In this document: positions 1-5,750 of the stretch, one piece after another
How positions within the stretch are numbered: position 1 is the stretch's first letter
Layout: each line of letters begins with the position of its first letter
Assembly: GCA_015711895.1 (NCBI GenBank)
Contig: JACVJH010000415.1
Span: 1-8,877, forward strand
Length of the DNA stretch: 8,877 bases
Source: Candidatus Solincola tengchongensis
Lineage (GTDB): Bacteria > Actinomycetota > Geothermincolia > Geothermincolales > RBG-13-55-18
Direction: 5' to 3'
Notes under the pieces: generated by a model
Told to the model about the DNA's origin: nothing
What the model saw: only the letters and a program-made list of their open reading frames with translations
Databases searched by the model: none
Position numbers and translations under genes: made by a program

Positions 1-244
1 TTTTTCGCTCCCGGTTTGCCTCGGCATCTCCGCGGCCTCCATTGACGGCCGAAAGGTCGTTGCGCACCCAGCTTTCGGCGACTGGGGCGTGACGGCCCTG
101 ACCCCTCGCCTTTCCGGGAGGCGCTTTGGGGGCGTGGAGGCCGGTGTAGATACTCTGGCCCTGGAACAAGGGCAAGATTCGGTGCTGAGAGGGAACTCCT
201 CGGGCGGTAACCAGAAGACAGGGGAGGTGTTTATAATAACGAGT
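1..244. other. Upstream region without a recognised gene
   Basis: No recognisable gene, RNA or repeat is seen. The reading frame of the downstream sigma factor stays open back to position 2, but the residues it would encode (glycine/arginine/serine-rich) show no domain and are most simply explained by high GC content. The only regulatory-looking signals are a purine-rich GGGGAGG at 221-227 and a perfect TATAAT at 232-237, just before the preferred sigma-factor start. A TTGACG at 42-47 has no convincing -10 partner. Confidence 0.5.
232..237 (+). promoter_or_regulatory. TATAAT -10 box, possible leaderless promoter of the sigma-factor operon
   Basis: A perfect TATAAT hexamer lies 7 nt before the GTG codon at 245, so transcription starting 6-7 nt after the box would begin at or next to that GTG. 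Leaderless mRNAs are common in Actinomycetota. No good TTGACA lies 16-18 nt upstream; the matching stretch contains GGTAACC (206-212), which faintly resembles the AAC core of ECF-type -35 elements. The competing reading is that GGGGAGG at 221-227 is a Shine-Dalgarno for a nearby start, but the next in-frame GTG is 17 nt away. Confidence 0.35.
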
Positions 245-859
245 GTGAAACGAAGAAGCCGTGAAGTGGAGGCCAGCTTGGAGTCCAGCGGAGACGGAAG
301 CCGGGAGCTGTGCCACGAGGACGGCGTCCTCCTGCAGCGCGCCCGGGAGAGGAGAGAGGCCTTCGAGGCCCTTTACACCAAATATCTCCGGAAGATATAC
401 ACCTACGTGTATTACCGGGTGGGAAACGCGGAGGATGCGGAGGACATAACGGAGAGCGTGTTCCTCCACGCCCTGGTGCACCTGGATCGTTATCAGGACC
501 GGGGGATCCCTTTCTCCGCCTGGCTCCTCCGCATCGCCCACAACCTGGTGGCCAACTGGCACCGTAGCGCTTCCAGATCCCGTTCGGTGGCCCTGGAGGC
601 CGTCGAGGAACTGCACGACGAGGGCCTGTCGCCGGAGGAAGCCCTGGAGAGGGCGGAGGAGATCCGGCGTTTGCGCGAGGCATTCGCCTCCCTTCCCGAG
701 GAGAGGCAGCAGGTGCTCATCCTCCGCTTTGCTGAGGGGATGAGGCACCGCGAGATCGGGGAGGTGATGGGAAAGAGCGCCGGGGCGGTGAAGGTACTCG
801 TTCACCGCTCGCTAATAAGCCTGCACCGGCGACTCTCCGAGAAGGAGGAAGAGAGATGA
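245..859 (+). CDS. ECF-type sigma-70 family RNA polymerase sigma factor
   Basis: Alternative sigma factor that would direct RNA polymerase to a specific promoter set. With the GTG start at 245 it has 204 residues, normal for group 4 (ECF) sigma factors. Sigma region 2 spans about residues 39-106: FEALYTKYLRKIYTYVYYRV, then the acidic NAEDAEDITE and the AWLLRIAHNLVANWHR helix typical of regions 2.2-2.4. A charged linker (about 110-140) leads to region 4 (about 143-198), with LPEERQQVLILRF and a helix-turn-helix at about 166-190 (HREIGEVMGKSAGAVKVLVH). Region 3 is absent, as expected. The start is uncertain: the frame is open upstream, and GTG at 227 and GTG at 266 are alternatives. It is the first gene of a five-gene run, and its stop overlaps the next start (ATGA), which suggests translational coupling to a membrane partner. 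Regulon unknown. Confidence 0.88.
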   Translation: MKRRSREVEASLESSGDGSRELCHEDGVLLQRARERREAFEALYTKYLRKIYTYVYYRVGNAEDAEDITESVFLHALVHLDRYQDRGIPFSAWLLRIAHNLVANWHRSASRSRSVALEAVEELHDEGLSPEEALERAEEIRRLREAFASLPEERQQVLILRFAEGMRHREIGEVMGKSAGAVKVLVHRSLISLHRRLSEKEEER

Positions 860-1167
860 ACGTATGGAGGAAGCGGGGAGACAAAGGGCGGAAACGAGGA
901 TACCGGCACACGGTGAGACTGCTCAGGAGCTACCTCCATCCCGTGGATCCCGACCCCGCCTTTTCCCGCCGCCTGGAGGACCTCTGCCGCGGGCTGGGCG
1001 CGGATGACCTCCTGGTCGCGGAGTCGGAACCCGCGGGTTACTTCTCGACCCGCCGGGGAAAAATCATCGGCGGGGCCATCTTCTCCGCCCTTCCCTTTCT
1101 GGGGGTCGCCGCCTATGCTATTAACAAGCATCTCACGAGGAGGAGGGCCGTGGCCCTGGGCGTCTGA
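856..1167 (+). CDS. Small single-pass membrane protein, candidate anti-sigma factor
   Basis: A 103-residue protein of no family I can name. The N-terminus is strongly basic (residues 1-24), followed by a soluble segment with PDPAFSRRLEDLCRGL (about 32-47), a motif style often seen in proteins encoded next to actinobacterial ECF sigma factors. One hydrophobic helix (about 70-89, IIGGAIFSALPFLGVAAYAI) is flanked by RRGK and KHLTRRR. There is no signal-peptide cleavage motif and no HxxxCxxC zinc anti-sigma motif. The start is clear: ATG overlaps the sigma stop by 4 nt, with GGAGGA at 845-850 ahead of it. The coupling and membrane anchor point to a regulator that holds or senses for the sigma factor, but this is inference from context; a simple membrane protein of other function is possible. 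Confidence 0.7.
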   Translation: MNVWRKRGDKGRKRGYRHTVRLLRSYLHPVDPDPAFSRRLEDLCRGLGADDLLVAESEPAGYFSTRRGKIIGGAIFSALPFLGVAAYAINKHLTRRRAVALGV

Positions 1168-1179
1168 GAAAGGGCGGAG

Positions 1180-1425
1180 ATGAACCGGGAAGAAGTCTTA
1201 TCTGTAGTTCGTGCCGCTCTGGCGGAGGCATTGGAGCTGCCCGAGGAGGAAATCAAGGAGGAATCGCGCTTCAAGGAGGACCTGGAGGCGGATTCCCTGG
1301 ACCTGGTGGAACTTCTCCTGGAGATGGAGCGCGTCTACGGCTTTAAGGTCAGCGATGAGGAGGCGGCGGAGATCGAGACCGTGGGCGACGCCGTGGATCT
1401 CATTCTCCAGAAGGCCAAGGTTTAA
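1180..1425 (+). CDS. acpP: Acyl carrier protein
   Basis: An 81-residue acidic helical protein that carries acyl chains as thioesters on a 4'-phosphopantetheine arm. The attachment motif DSLDLVELLLEME is intact, with Ser39 as the modified residue. The flanking helices (VVRAALAEALELPEEEI and the C-terminal IETVGDAVDLILQKA) match the ACP fold, and the length is standard. ATG 1180 follows GGGCGGAG directly, 12 nt after the previous stop. No fatty-acid synthesis gene (fabD, fabF, fabG) is adjacent. Its neighbours are instead a sigma factor/membrane pair upstream and two HgdB-type iron-sulfur proteins downstream, so it may be a dedicated carrier for that reaction and not the housekeeping ACP. The symbol reflects family, not proven role. 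Confidence 0.93.
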   Translation: MNREEVLSVVRAALAEALELPEEEIKEESRFKEDLEADSLDLVELLLEMERVYGFKVSDEEAAEIETVGDAVDLILQKAKV

Positions 1426-1441
1426 CGACGGGGGGTTTTCG

Positions 1442-2431
1442 GTGAGGGTCGGAATTCCCGGCGGTCTGCTCTATTTCCGTTACGGGAAACTGTGGACCTC
1501 CTTTCTCCAGGCCCTGGGGGCGGAAGTGGTGGAGTCGGGGGAGACCACCCGTTCCATCCTCTCCTCCGGGGTGAGCAAGGCGGAGAACGAGAGCTGCCTG
1601 CCGGTGAAGGTCTTCTACGGGCACGTGCTCGCCCTGCGGGACAAGGTGGACGCCATCTTCGTGCCCCGCCTGGTGAGCGTGAAGAAGGGGACGCACACCT
1701 GCCCCAAGATGCTGGGCCTCCCTGACCTGGCCCGGGCGGCGGTGGAGGACAAGGTGCCCGTCATCGCCCCTACCATCAATTTCCAGGAGGGTATGTGGGC
1801 CAACTACCGCGCCGTCTATTCCCTGGGCCGCCTCTTCACGCGCGATCCTCTGCGCATCGTCCGCGCCGGCCTGGAGGCCTGGAGTGAACACCGTCTCTAC
1901 CTGGAGCGGCTGACCCTGGGCCTGGACCACCGGAGCGCCCTCAAGGGGGAGACGGAAGACCTCCTCTGCGAGGGGAGGGAGCTGAGGATAGGGGTCATCG
2001 GGCACCATTACAACGTGTACGACACCTTCACCACCATGTCCCTCCTCGACCGCCTGAGCTCCATGGGTGTGGACGTGGTCACCGCGGACATGGTCCCCGA
2101 GGAGCTCAAGAGGAGGGAGCTGAGACGCCTGCCCAAGGACATCTACTGGAGTTACGAACAGGAGGTGGCGGGGGCCATACTGGCCTGCACCCGCTACCGG
2201 CTGGTGGACGGGATAATCTTCATGATCTCCTTCCCCTGCGGGCCGGATTCCATCATCCGCGTCCTCTGCGAACAGGAGAACCGGCGCATGGGGGGAGTGC
2301 CCATGCTCAGCCTGGTCATCGACGAGCATACCGGTGAAGGCGGTTTCCTCACCCGCATAGAGGCCTTTGTGGACATGCTCCGGAGGCGTAAGGGGATCGC
2401 CTCGGAGGTCCGGGAGGCGGTGGCGGTATGA
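1442..2431 (+). CDS. Acyl-CoA dehydratase activase-related protein (DUF2229, HgdB-like fold)
   Basis: A 329-residue cytoplasmic iron-sulfur protein of the 2-hydroxyacyl-CoA dehydratase/benzoyl-CoA reductase superfamily. The N-terminus VGIPGGLLYFRYGKLWTSF is the DUF2229 signature. Cysteines in conserved-looking contexts are Cys52 (ESCLPVK), Cys87 (HTCPKM) and Cys266 (FPCGPDS), three candidate ligands for a [4Fe-4S] or related cluster; Cys176, Cys249 and Cys276 are less distinctive. The C-terminus (LSLVIDEHTGEG, then TRIEAFVDML) is shared with the next gene. GTG 1442 is chosen because it sits 6 nt after GGGGGG (1430-1435), 16 nt after the ACP stop, and begins exactly at the family's N-terminal motif; the same frame is open further upstream but lies inside the ACP gene. 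In clostridia this domain is usually fused to BadF/BcrA-type ATPase domains, as in plasmalogen synthase PlsA; here it stands alone. The substrate is unknown. Confidence 0.85.
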   Translation: MRVGIPGGLLYFRYGKLWTSFLQALGAEVVESGETTRSILSSGVSKAENESCLPVKVFYGHVLALRDKVDAIFVPRLVSVKKGTHTCPKMLGLPDLARAAVEDKVPVIAPTINFQEGMWANYRAVYSLGRLFTRDPLRIVRAGLEAWSEHRLYLERLTLGLDHRSALKGETEDLLCEGRELRIGVIGHHYNVYDTFTTMSLLDRLSSMGVDVVTADMVPEELKRRELRRLPKDIYWSYEQEVAGAILACTRYRLVDGIIFMISFPCGPDSIIRVLCEQENRRMGGVPMLSLVIDEHTGEGGFLTRIEAFVDMLRRRKGIASEVREAVAV

Positions 2432-3540
2432 AGATAAGCTGGCCCCACATGGGGAGCCTGGAATTCGTGATGAGCAGCGTGTTCGAGGAGCTGGGGCTGG
2501 ATTACGTTCTCCCGCCCCCCAGTTCCCAGCGCACCCTCGAGCTGGGCACGCGCTATGGGCCCGAATTCGCATGCTTCCCCCTCAAGACCACTCTGGGGAA
2601 CTTCATCGAGGCCATAGAGGCGGGAGCGGACACGCTGATCATGGTAGCCGGCAAGGGACCCTGCCGCTTCGGCTTCTACGCCGAGACGCAGAGGCGCATC
2701 CTGGAGGACGCCGGCTACCGTTTCCGCATGGTGATGCTGGAATTCGAGCCCAACAAGCTACCGGCCACCATCCGGAAGCTGAAGGAGCTGAAGCAGGGCC
2801 GTCCCTGGAGGTCCGTGGCGTGGGCCATCAAGTTCGCCCTGAGCAAGGCCTACCTCATCGACCGCCTGGAGCAGCAGGCCCTGCACCAGCGCTGTCTGGA
2901 CCGGGAGAGGGGGGCCACCACCAAGGCCCTGGAGCGGTGCTATCGCATGGTCTGGGAGGCCGACTCCTACGCTTCACTGCGGAAGGTGGAACAGGAGGCC
3001 TTCGGCCTGCTGCAAAACGTCCCCAGGGAGGAGAGGGAGACGGTTAAGGTGGGCATCGTGGGCGAGTTCTACCTGGTGCTCGAGCCCTTCTTCAACCTGG
3101 GAGTGGAGGAGCAGTTGGGGAACCTGGGAGCCTATGTGGAGCGCAGCGTGTACCTCACCGACTGGCTGCGCCCCTCGGGGAACAATCCCGTGGCCGGACA
3201 ACACGACCGGGAGGTGGAGGAGGCGGCGAGGCCTTACCTCACCCATTTCGTGGGCGGCGAGGGCCTGAGGTCGGTAGGGGCCACGGTCCTCTACCACCGT
3301 AACGGTTACGACGGCGTGGTGCACGTCATGCCCTTCACCTGCATGCCGGAGACCATTGCCAAGAGCATCCTGCCCCGGGTATCACGCGACCTGGGAATAC
3401 CCGTTCTCTCCCTGGTCATCGACGAGATGACCGGAAAGGCCGGCGTGGCCACCCGGCTGGAGGCCTTCGTGGACTTGGCTCGCTTCCGGAGGAGGGCCAG
3501 GGATGCGGGGATAGATTACTCCCTTCAGCCCGCCTTCTGA
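2428..3540 (+). CDS. HgdB-like 2-hydroxyacyl-CoA dehydratase family protein (CoA protein activase type)
   Basis: A 370-residue cytoplasmic protein of the same superfamily as its upstream neighbour. Three cysteines sit in conserved-looking settings: Cys49 (FACFPLK), Cys79 (GKGPCRFGFY) and Cys305 (MPFTCMPE), likely iron-sulfur ligands. The C-terminal block (LSLVIDEMTGKAG, TRLEAFVDLARF, about 327-353) closely matches the end of the previous protein, so the two are paralogues and probably act as a heterodimer, as HgdA/HgdB and BcrB/BcrC do. A helical insertion at about 110-200 is rich in Arg/Lys/Glu. ATG 2428 overlaps the previous stop by 4 nt (ATGA). Enzymes of this family normally receive a low-potential electron from an ATP-dependent activase; none is encoded here. 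With the ACP upstream, an acyl- or lipid-directed reduction is a plausible but unproven role. Confidence 0.83.
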   Translation: MKISWPHMGSLEFVMSSVFEELGLDYVLPPPSSQRTLELGTRYGPEFACFPLKTTLGNFIEAIEAGADTLIMVAGKGPCRFGFYAETQRRILEDAGYRFRMVMLEFEPNKLPATIRKLKELKQGRPWRSVAWAIKFALSKAYLIDRLEQQALHQRCLDRERGATTKALERCYRMVWEADSYASLRKVEQEAFGLLQNVPREERETVKVGIVGEFYLVLEPFFNLGVEEQLGNLGAYVERSVYLTDWLRPSGNNPVAGQHDREVEEAARPYLTHFVGGEGLRSVGATVLYHRNGYDGVVHVMPFTCMPETIAKSILPRVSRDLGIPVLSLVIDEMTGKAGVATRLEAFVDLARFRRRARDAGIDYSLQPAF

Positions 3541-3582
3541 GACGGGTACGGCATTCCTCCGTGCGGAAGGACTTTTCTCGGG

Positions 3583-3588
3583 TATAAT
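3583..3588 (+). promoter_or_regulatory. TATAAT -10 box for the small coiled-coil gene
   Basis: A perfect TATAAT lies 40 nt before the ATG at 3628, which would give a 5' leader of about 30 nt containing the Shine-Dalgarno. No recognisable TTGACA is found 16-18 nt upstream, so the -35 contact is weak or the promoter depends on an activator. It indicates that the small gene is transcribed separately from the operon ending at 3540. Confidence 0.5.
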
Positions 3589-3627
3589 GTATTAGTCATC
3601 CGGAAGTTATGAGAAGGAGGTTTGTCG

Positions 3628-3858
3628 ATGGCCAACGAGAAAGAGGAGCTCTTGAACAAGGAGATCGCCTCCTACGAGGAGGAGCTCAGGGTGCTGGCGG
3701 GCAAGCTTCAGGAGCTGGCCGGAGTGGACTGCTCCTTCGGGGCTTGTGTCTTCGACCCCGAGATGCAGGACGTGGAGTCCAAGCTCGCCGAGATCCAGAA
3801 GAGGAAGAAGGTCCTGGCCGAGGTGATGGAGACCCTTAAGCAGTGCGGCATAGAATAA
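3628..3858 (+). CDS. Small coiled-coil protein with three cysteines, function unknown
   Basis: A 76-residue protein I do not recognise. Two amphipathic, Glu/Lys/Leu-rich helices (about 3-31 and 46-72) are joined by a short loop, CSFGACVFDPEM, so it should fold as an antiparallel helical hairpin or coiled coil. Cys35 and Cys40 are in the loop and Cys73 is near the C-terminus; this could bind metal or form a disulfide, but no classical CxxC motif exists. There is no membrane segment or signal peptide, so it is probably cytoplasmic. ATG 3628 is preferred over the in-frame TTG at 3622 because AGAAGGAGG (3612-3620) is optimally placed 7 nt upstream. It has its own -10 box and a strong terminator, so it is a monocistronic unit with strong translation signals, suggesting an abundant small protein. 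Confidence 0.8.
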   Translation: MANEKEELLNKEIASYEEELRVLAGKLQELAGVDCSFGACVFDPEMQDVESKLAEIQKRKKVLAEVMETLKQCGIE

Positions 3859-3877
3859 CCTGAGGAGGATTAGACAC

Positions 3878-3908
3878 GAGGGGGCTTTCCGGAAGCCCCC
3901 TCTTTTCT
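3878..3908 (+). terminator. Rho-independent terminator
   Basis: A perfect 10-bp GC-rich stem, GAGGGGGCTT (3878-3887) with AAGCCCCCTC (3893-3902), has a 5-nt loop TCCGG and is followed by the T-rich tail TTTTCT. It lies 20 nt after the stop of the small coiled-coil gene. There is no T tract on the opposite side, so it acts for the + strand only. Confidence 0.92.
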
Positions 3909-3911
3909 ATA

Positions 3912-3942
3912 TATATCGCCGTATAATATATAGCGCCATATA
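3912..3942. repeat. Two tandem 14-bp near-repeats in an AT-rich patch
   Basis: TATATCGCCGTATA (3912-3925) and TATAGCGCCATATA (3929-3942) match at 12 of 14 positions and start 17 nt apart. Each is itself nearly palindromic (TATA arms around a CGCC core). They sit in the most AT-rich stretch of a GC-rich window, directly after a terminator and between convergent genes. A TATAAT (3922-3927) is embedded on the + strand. Purpose unknown; operator-like or structural DNA are both possible. Confidence 0.55.
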
Positions 3943-4049
3943 TCTCCACCGCCCGCTTCCCTGTTCCTCACTGCCCGTGGGCGAGGTCTCCGCCTTGCTT
4001 TCGGGAATGATCCCCGCAGGCGGCGGAATTCTTTTCGTTTCCAGCTTCG

Positions 4050-4547
4050 CTATTGCACCTCGAAGAACTTGTCCTCCGGAGCCCCGCAGATGGGGCACTT
4101 CTCCGGGACCACCTCGTCGGCCACGTACCCGCAGACGCTGCAGACGTAATAGTCGGGGACCTTCTCCGCCACCAGGTGCTGCAGGGCTCCCTCGTAGAGC
4201 TTGATGTGGCGCTCCTCCACGTCCCGGGCGTAAGCGAACATGGTGGCTGCCGCCTTCTCGCCCTCCGCCTCGGCGTCGGCGATGAAGGAGTCGTAGCTCA
4301 CTTGGGCTATCTTCTGTTCTGAGGCCAGGGCCTCCTCCAGGTTGGTCTCCGTGTCCTTGATCTCCCGCAACAGGCGGAGGTTGTTGTAGGCGTGGATGCT
4401 CTCCGACTCGGCAACCGCCCGGAAGAGCCTGGCGATGGCCGGATAGTCCTCCTCCTCGGCTTTCCTGGCGAAGGCCTTGAGCCTCACTGCCGCCTTGGAC
4501 TCTCCGGTGTAGGCGTCGTAGAGATGCTGTCTCGTCTTGTCTCCCAT
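4050..4547 (-). CDS. Rubrerythrin
   Basis: A 165-residue non-haem di-iron peroxidase that reduces hydrogen peroxide in the cytoplasm of anaerobes, with electrons passing through its rubredoxin domain. The N-terminal four-helix ferritin-like domain (about 1-130) shows the iron ligands in expected contexts: Glu16 (TGES), Glu49/His52 (ESESIHAYNN), Glu93 to Glu97 (EAEGE) and Glu111/His114 (EERHIKLYEGAL). The C-terminal rubredoxin-like domain has Cys136/Cys139 (VCSVCGY) and Cys151/Cys154 (KCPICGAPEDKF). Length and domain order match classical rubrerythrin. The ATG is preceded by AAAGGGGGA at suitable spacing. It is the last gene of the leftward series, 90 nt after the tusA-like gene, and probably has its own promoter. 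Known role: oxidative-stress defence. Confidence 0.96.
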   Translation of the reverse strand: MGDKTRQHLYDAYTGESKAAVRLKAFARKAEEEDYPAIARLFRAVAESESIHAYNNLRLLREIKDTETNLEEALASEQKIAQVSYDSFIADAEAEGEKAAATMFAYARDVEERHIKLYEGALQHLVAEKVPDYYVCSVCGYVADEVVPEKCPICGAPEDKFFEVQ

Positions 4548-4610
4548 AAGTCCCCCTTTCCCCGATTCCTCTCCTGGATTCCTTTCCTCGACTCCCGAAC
4601 CGCAGAGTGT

Positions 4611-4641
4611 ATTCTAGCCCTCGTTCTTAAGGGGCGTTCAA
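4611..4641 (-). promoter_or_regulatory. Candidate promoter of the rubrerythrin gene
   Basis: On the - strand TTGAAC (4641-4636) is followed after 19 nt by TAGAAT (4616-4611), a fair match to the housekeeping consensus with a slightly long spacer. The -35 element overlaps the last codons of the upstream tusA-like gene. It would give a leader of about 55-60 nt before the rubrerythrin ATG. No obvious PerR or other operator was recognised. Confidence 0.4.
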
Positions 4642-4871
4642 CCCTCCTTCTTGCGCACGAAGACGTGGTATTCCCCGTCCCTTTCCTCGATGCCCAGGAA
4701 CTCGTGCCCGGTCTTGGCGCACCAGGCGGGCATGTCGCTCCTGATCCCCGGGTCATCGGCGACGATCTCCAGCACCTCGCCGTCCTTCAGCTCCTTTATC
4801 TCTTGGGAGGTCTTGACGATGGGCATGGGGCAGTAGAGCCCCACGCAGTCAACGGTCCTGTCCGCCTCCAA
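4638..4871 (-). CDS. TusA-family sulfur carrier protein
   Basis: A 77-residue sulfurtransferase of the TusA/SirA/YeeD family, which carries a persulfide on a single cysteine and hands it to tRNA thiolation, molybdenum-cofactor or sulfur-energy pathways. The signature VGLYCPMPIVKTSQEI is intact, with Cys14 of CPMP as the active residue; Cys9 and Cys51 (PAWCAKTGHEF) are additional, the latter position being frequent in homologues from anaerobes. The start is TTG at 4871: an in-frame TGA lies two codons upstream, so no earlier start is possible, and AGGAGGTGA (4886-4878) stands about 7 nt away. An ATG at 4878 is out of frame. It lies downstream of a DsrE2-like gene with a 233-nt gap; tusA and dsrE2 are linked in known sulfur-trafficking clusters. 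The exact recipient is unknown. Confidence 0.92.
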   Translation of the reverse strand: MEADRTVDCVGLYCPMPIVKTSQEIKELKDGEVLEIVADDPGIRSDMPAWCAKTGHEFLGIEERDGEYHVFVRKKEG

Positions 4872-4877
4872 CCCTCA

Positions 4878-4886
4878 TCACCTCCT
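4878..4886 (-). promoter_or_regulatory. Shine-Dalgarno AGGAGGTGA fixing the TTG start of the tusA-like gene
   Basis: A near-perfect anti-16S match on the - strand, 6-7 nt before TTG 4871. It supports this rare start codon over the out-of-frame ATG that overlaps the site. Confidence 0.75.
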
Positions 4887-5104
4887 ACCTCCGGTCGCGA
4901 CTCACGGAGACGATACCCCGTGGCCCGGGCTTCTGTCGGTTGACGGTATGGTGTCCGCACGATGTGAGCGACGTTCGTTCTCCTCTGTCCTTGTCTTTCC
5001 CTCGCGTCGCAGGTAGAGGAGCCCCAGCGTTATATCTCCGATCCCGGTCGCCTCTCCCTGCCCACCCCCTTCCCCGCGACCACCCCTCGAGCGGTGAGCG
5101 ACTC
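4887..5104. other. Intergenic region between dsrE2-like and tusA-like genes
   Basis: A stretch of 218 nt with no protein of recognisable composition on either strand, no clear terminator after the dsrE2-like gene and no strong promoter for the tusA-like gene. TTGACG at 4939-4944 is on the + strand, where no gene follows. The region could be a long 5' leader, but no known riboswitch motif was recognised. Confidence 0.4.
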
Positions 5105-5614
5105 TCAGATGAACAGGTTGATGGAGGAGTTGGAGGCCCTCTCAACGTAGGTGGCCGCCCCAGCGAAGTCCTCCACCTCGGGTATGAAATCGTCCTCCGT
5201 GAGACCCATGAGGGCCATGGAGGTGGTGCAGGCTATGAAGCGCACACCCAGGTCCCTGGCCATGGCGATCATCTCTTCCAGCGAGGGCATGCGGAACTGC
5301 CGCATCAGGCGCTTCATGGCCGCCCTGCCCCCTCCCATCATGTTCAGGCGGGAGAGGCGCAGGCGGCGCGTACCGCCGCGGTTCATAAGCCCTAGCATGC
5401 GCTGCAACGCCGTCTTTCTGCCCCCGCCCCCCCTTTCCCGGCGAACCACGTTAAGCCCCCAGAAGGTGAAGAACATGGTCACCTCCATGCCCATGGAGGC
5501 GGCGGTGGTGGCGATGTTGAAGGCCGCCAGGGCCCGGTCCAGTTCCCCGCTGAAGACCACTATGGTGGCGCTATCTCGCCTTTCCTGCGCCGAGTTTTCA
5601 CCTTGCTTTCCCAT
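5105..5614 (-). CDS. DsrE/DsrF/DrsH-like (DsrE2 type) sulfur carrier protein
   Basis: A 169-residue protein of the DsrE2 branch of the DsrE/F/H superfamily, linked to transfer of protein-bound persulfides. Family landmarks are IVVFSGELDRALAAFNIA at the N-terminus, GMEVTMFFTFWGL (about 42-54), a basic glycine/methionine-rich middle (about 58-105, with LRLSRLNMMGGG), MPSLEEMIAMARDLGVRFIACTTSM with the conserved Cys129, and the terminal SINLFI. The hydrophobic segments are short and may contact the membrane, as known for DsrE2, though no clear transmembrane span is seen. ATG 5614 is chosen because GAGGAGG lies about 9 nt upstream and because the residues before it are low-complexity basic. An in-frame ATG at 5707, with GGAAGG nearby, would add 31 residues and cannot be excluded. 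Proximity to a tusA-like gene and to iscSU suggests a role in intracellular sulfur delivery. Confidence 0.88.
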   Translation of the reverse strand: MGKQGENSAQERRDSATIVVFSGELDRALAAFNIATTAASMGMEVTMFFTFWGLNVVRRERGGGGRKTALQRMLGLMNRGGTRRLRLSRLNMMGGGRAAMKRLMRQFRMPSLEEMIAMARDLGVRFIACTTSMALMGLTEDDFIPEVEDFAGAATYVERASNSSINLFI

Positions 5615-5750
5615 CCCCGACGACCTCCTCGTCCTGCCCCCCAGCCGGCGTGGGCGGACCCGCGCCTTCGCCTGGAAAGCGGATTCCTTGCCGTCGCCCG
5701 CCGGCATTCAAGCCTTCCTCTCGCTTATCCACATCCGGCGTTTTCCCGTC

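Noticed and set aside
2..244. N-terminal extension of the sigma factor, since the frame is open to position 2
   Set aside because: The extra residues show no domain and ECF sigma factors of about 200 residues are normal; open frames of this length arise easily at this GC content. Not fully excluded.
1400..2572. Long open frame on the - strand (390 codons) antisense to the DUF2229 gene
   Set aside because: Low-information His/Gly/Pro-rich translation, opposite a well-supported gene with a good ribosome binding site; shadow frame.
4939..4944. TTGACG as a -35 element on the + strand
   Set aside because: No -10 at proper spacing and no + strand gene follows.
5615..5707. 31-residue N-terminal extension of the DsrE2-like protein from ATG 5707
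   Set aside because: It is basic and low complexity, and the family motif begins after ATG 5614, which has a good GGAGG upstream. The GGAAGG near 5707 keeps it possible, so it is noted in the gene entry.
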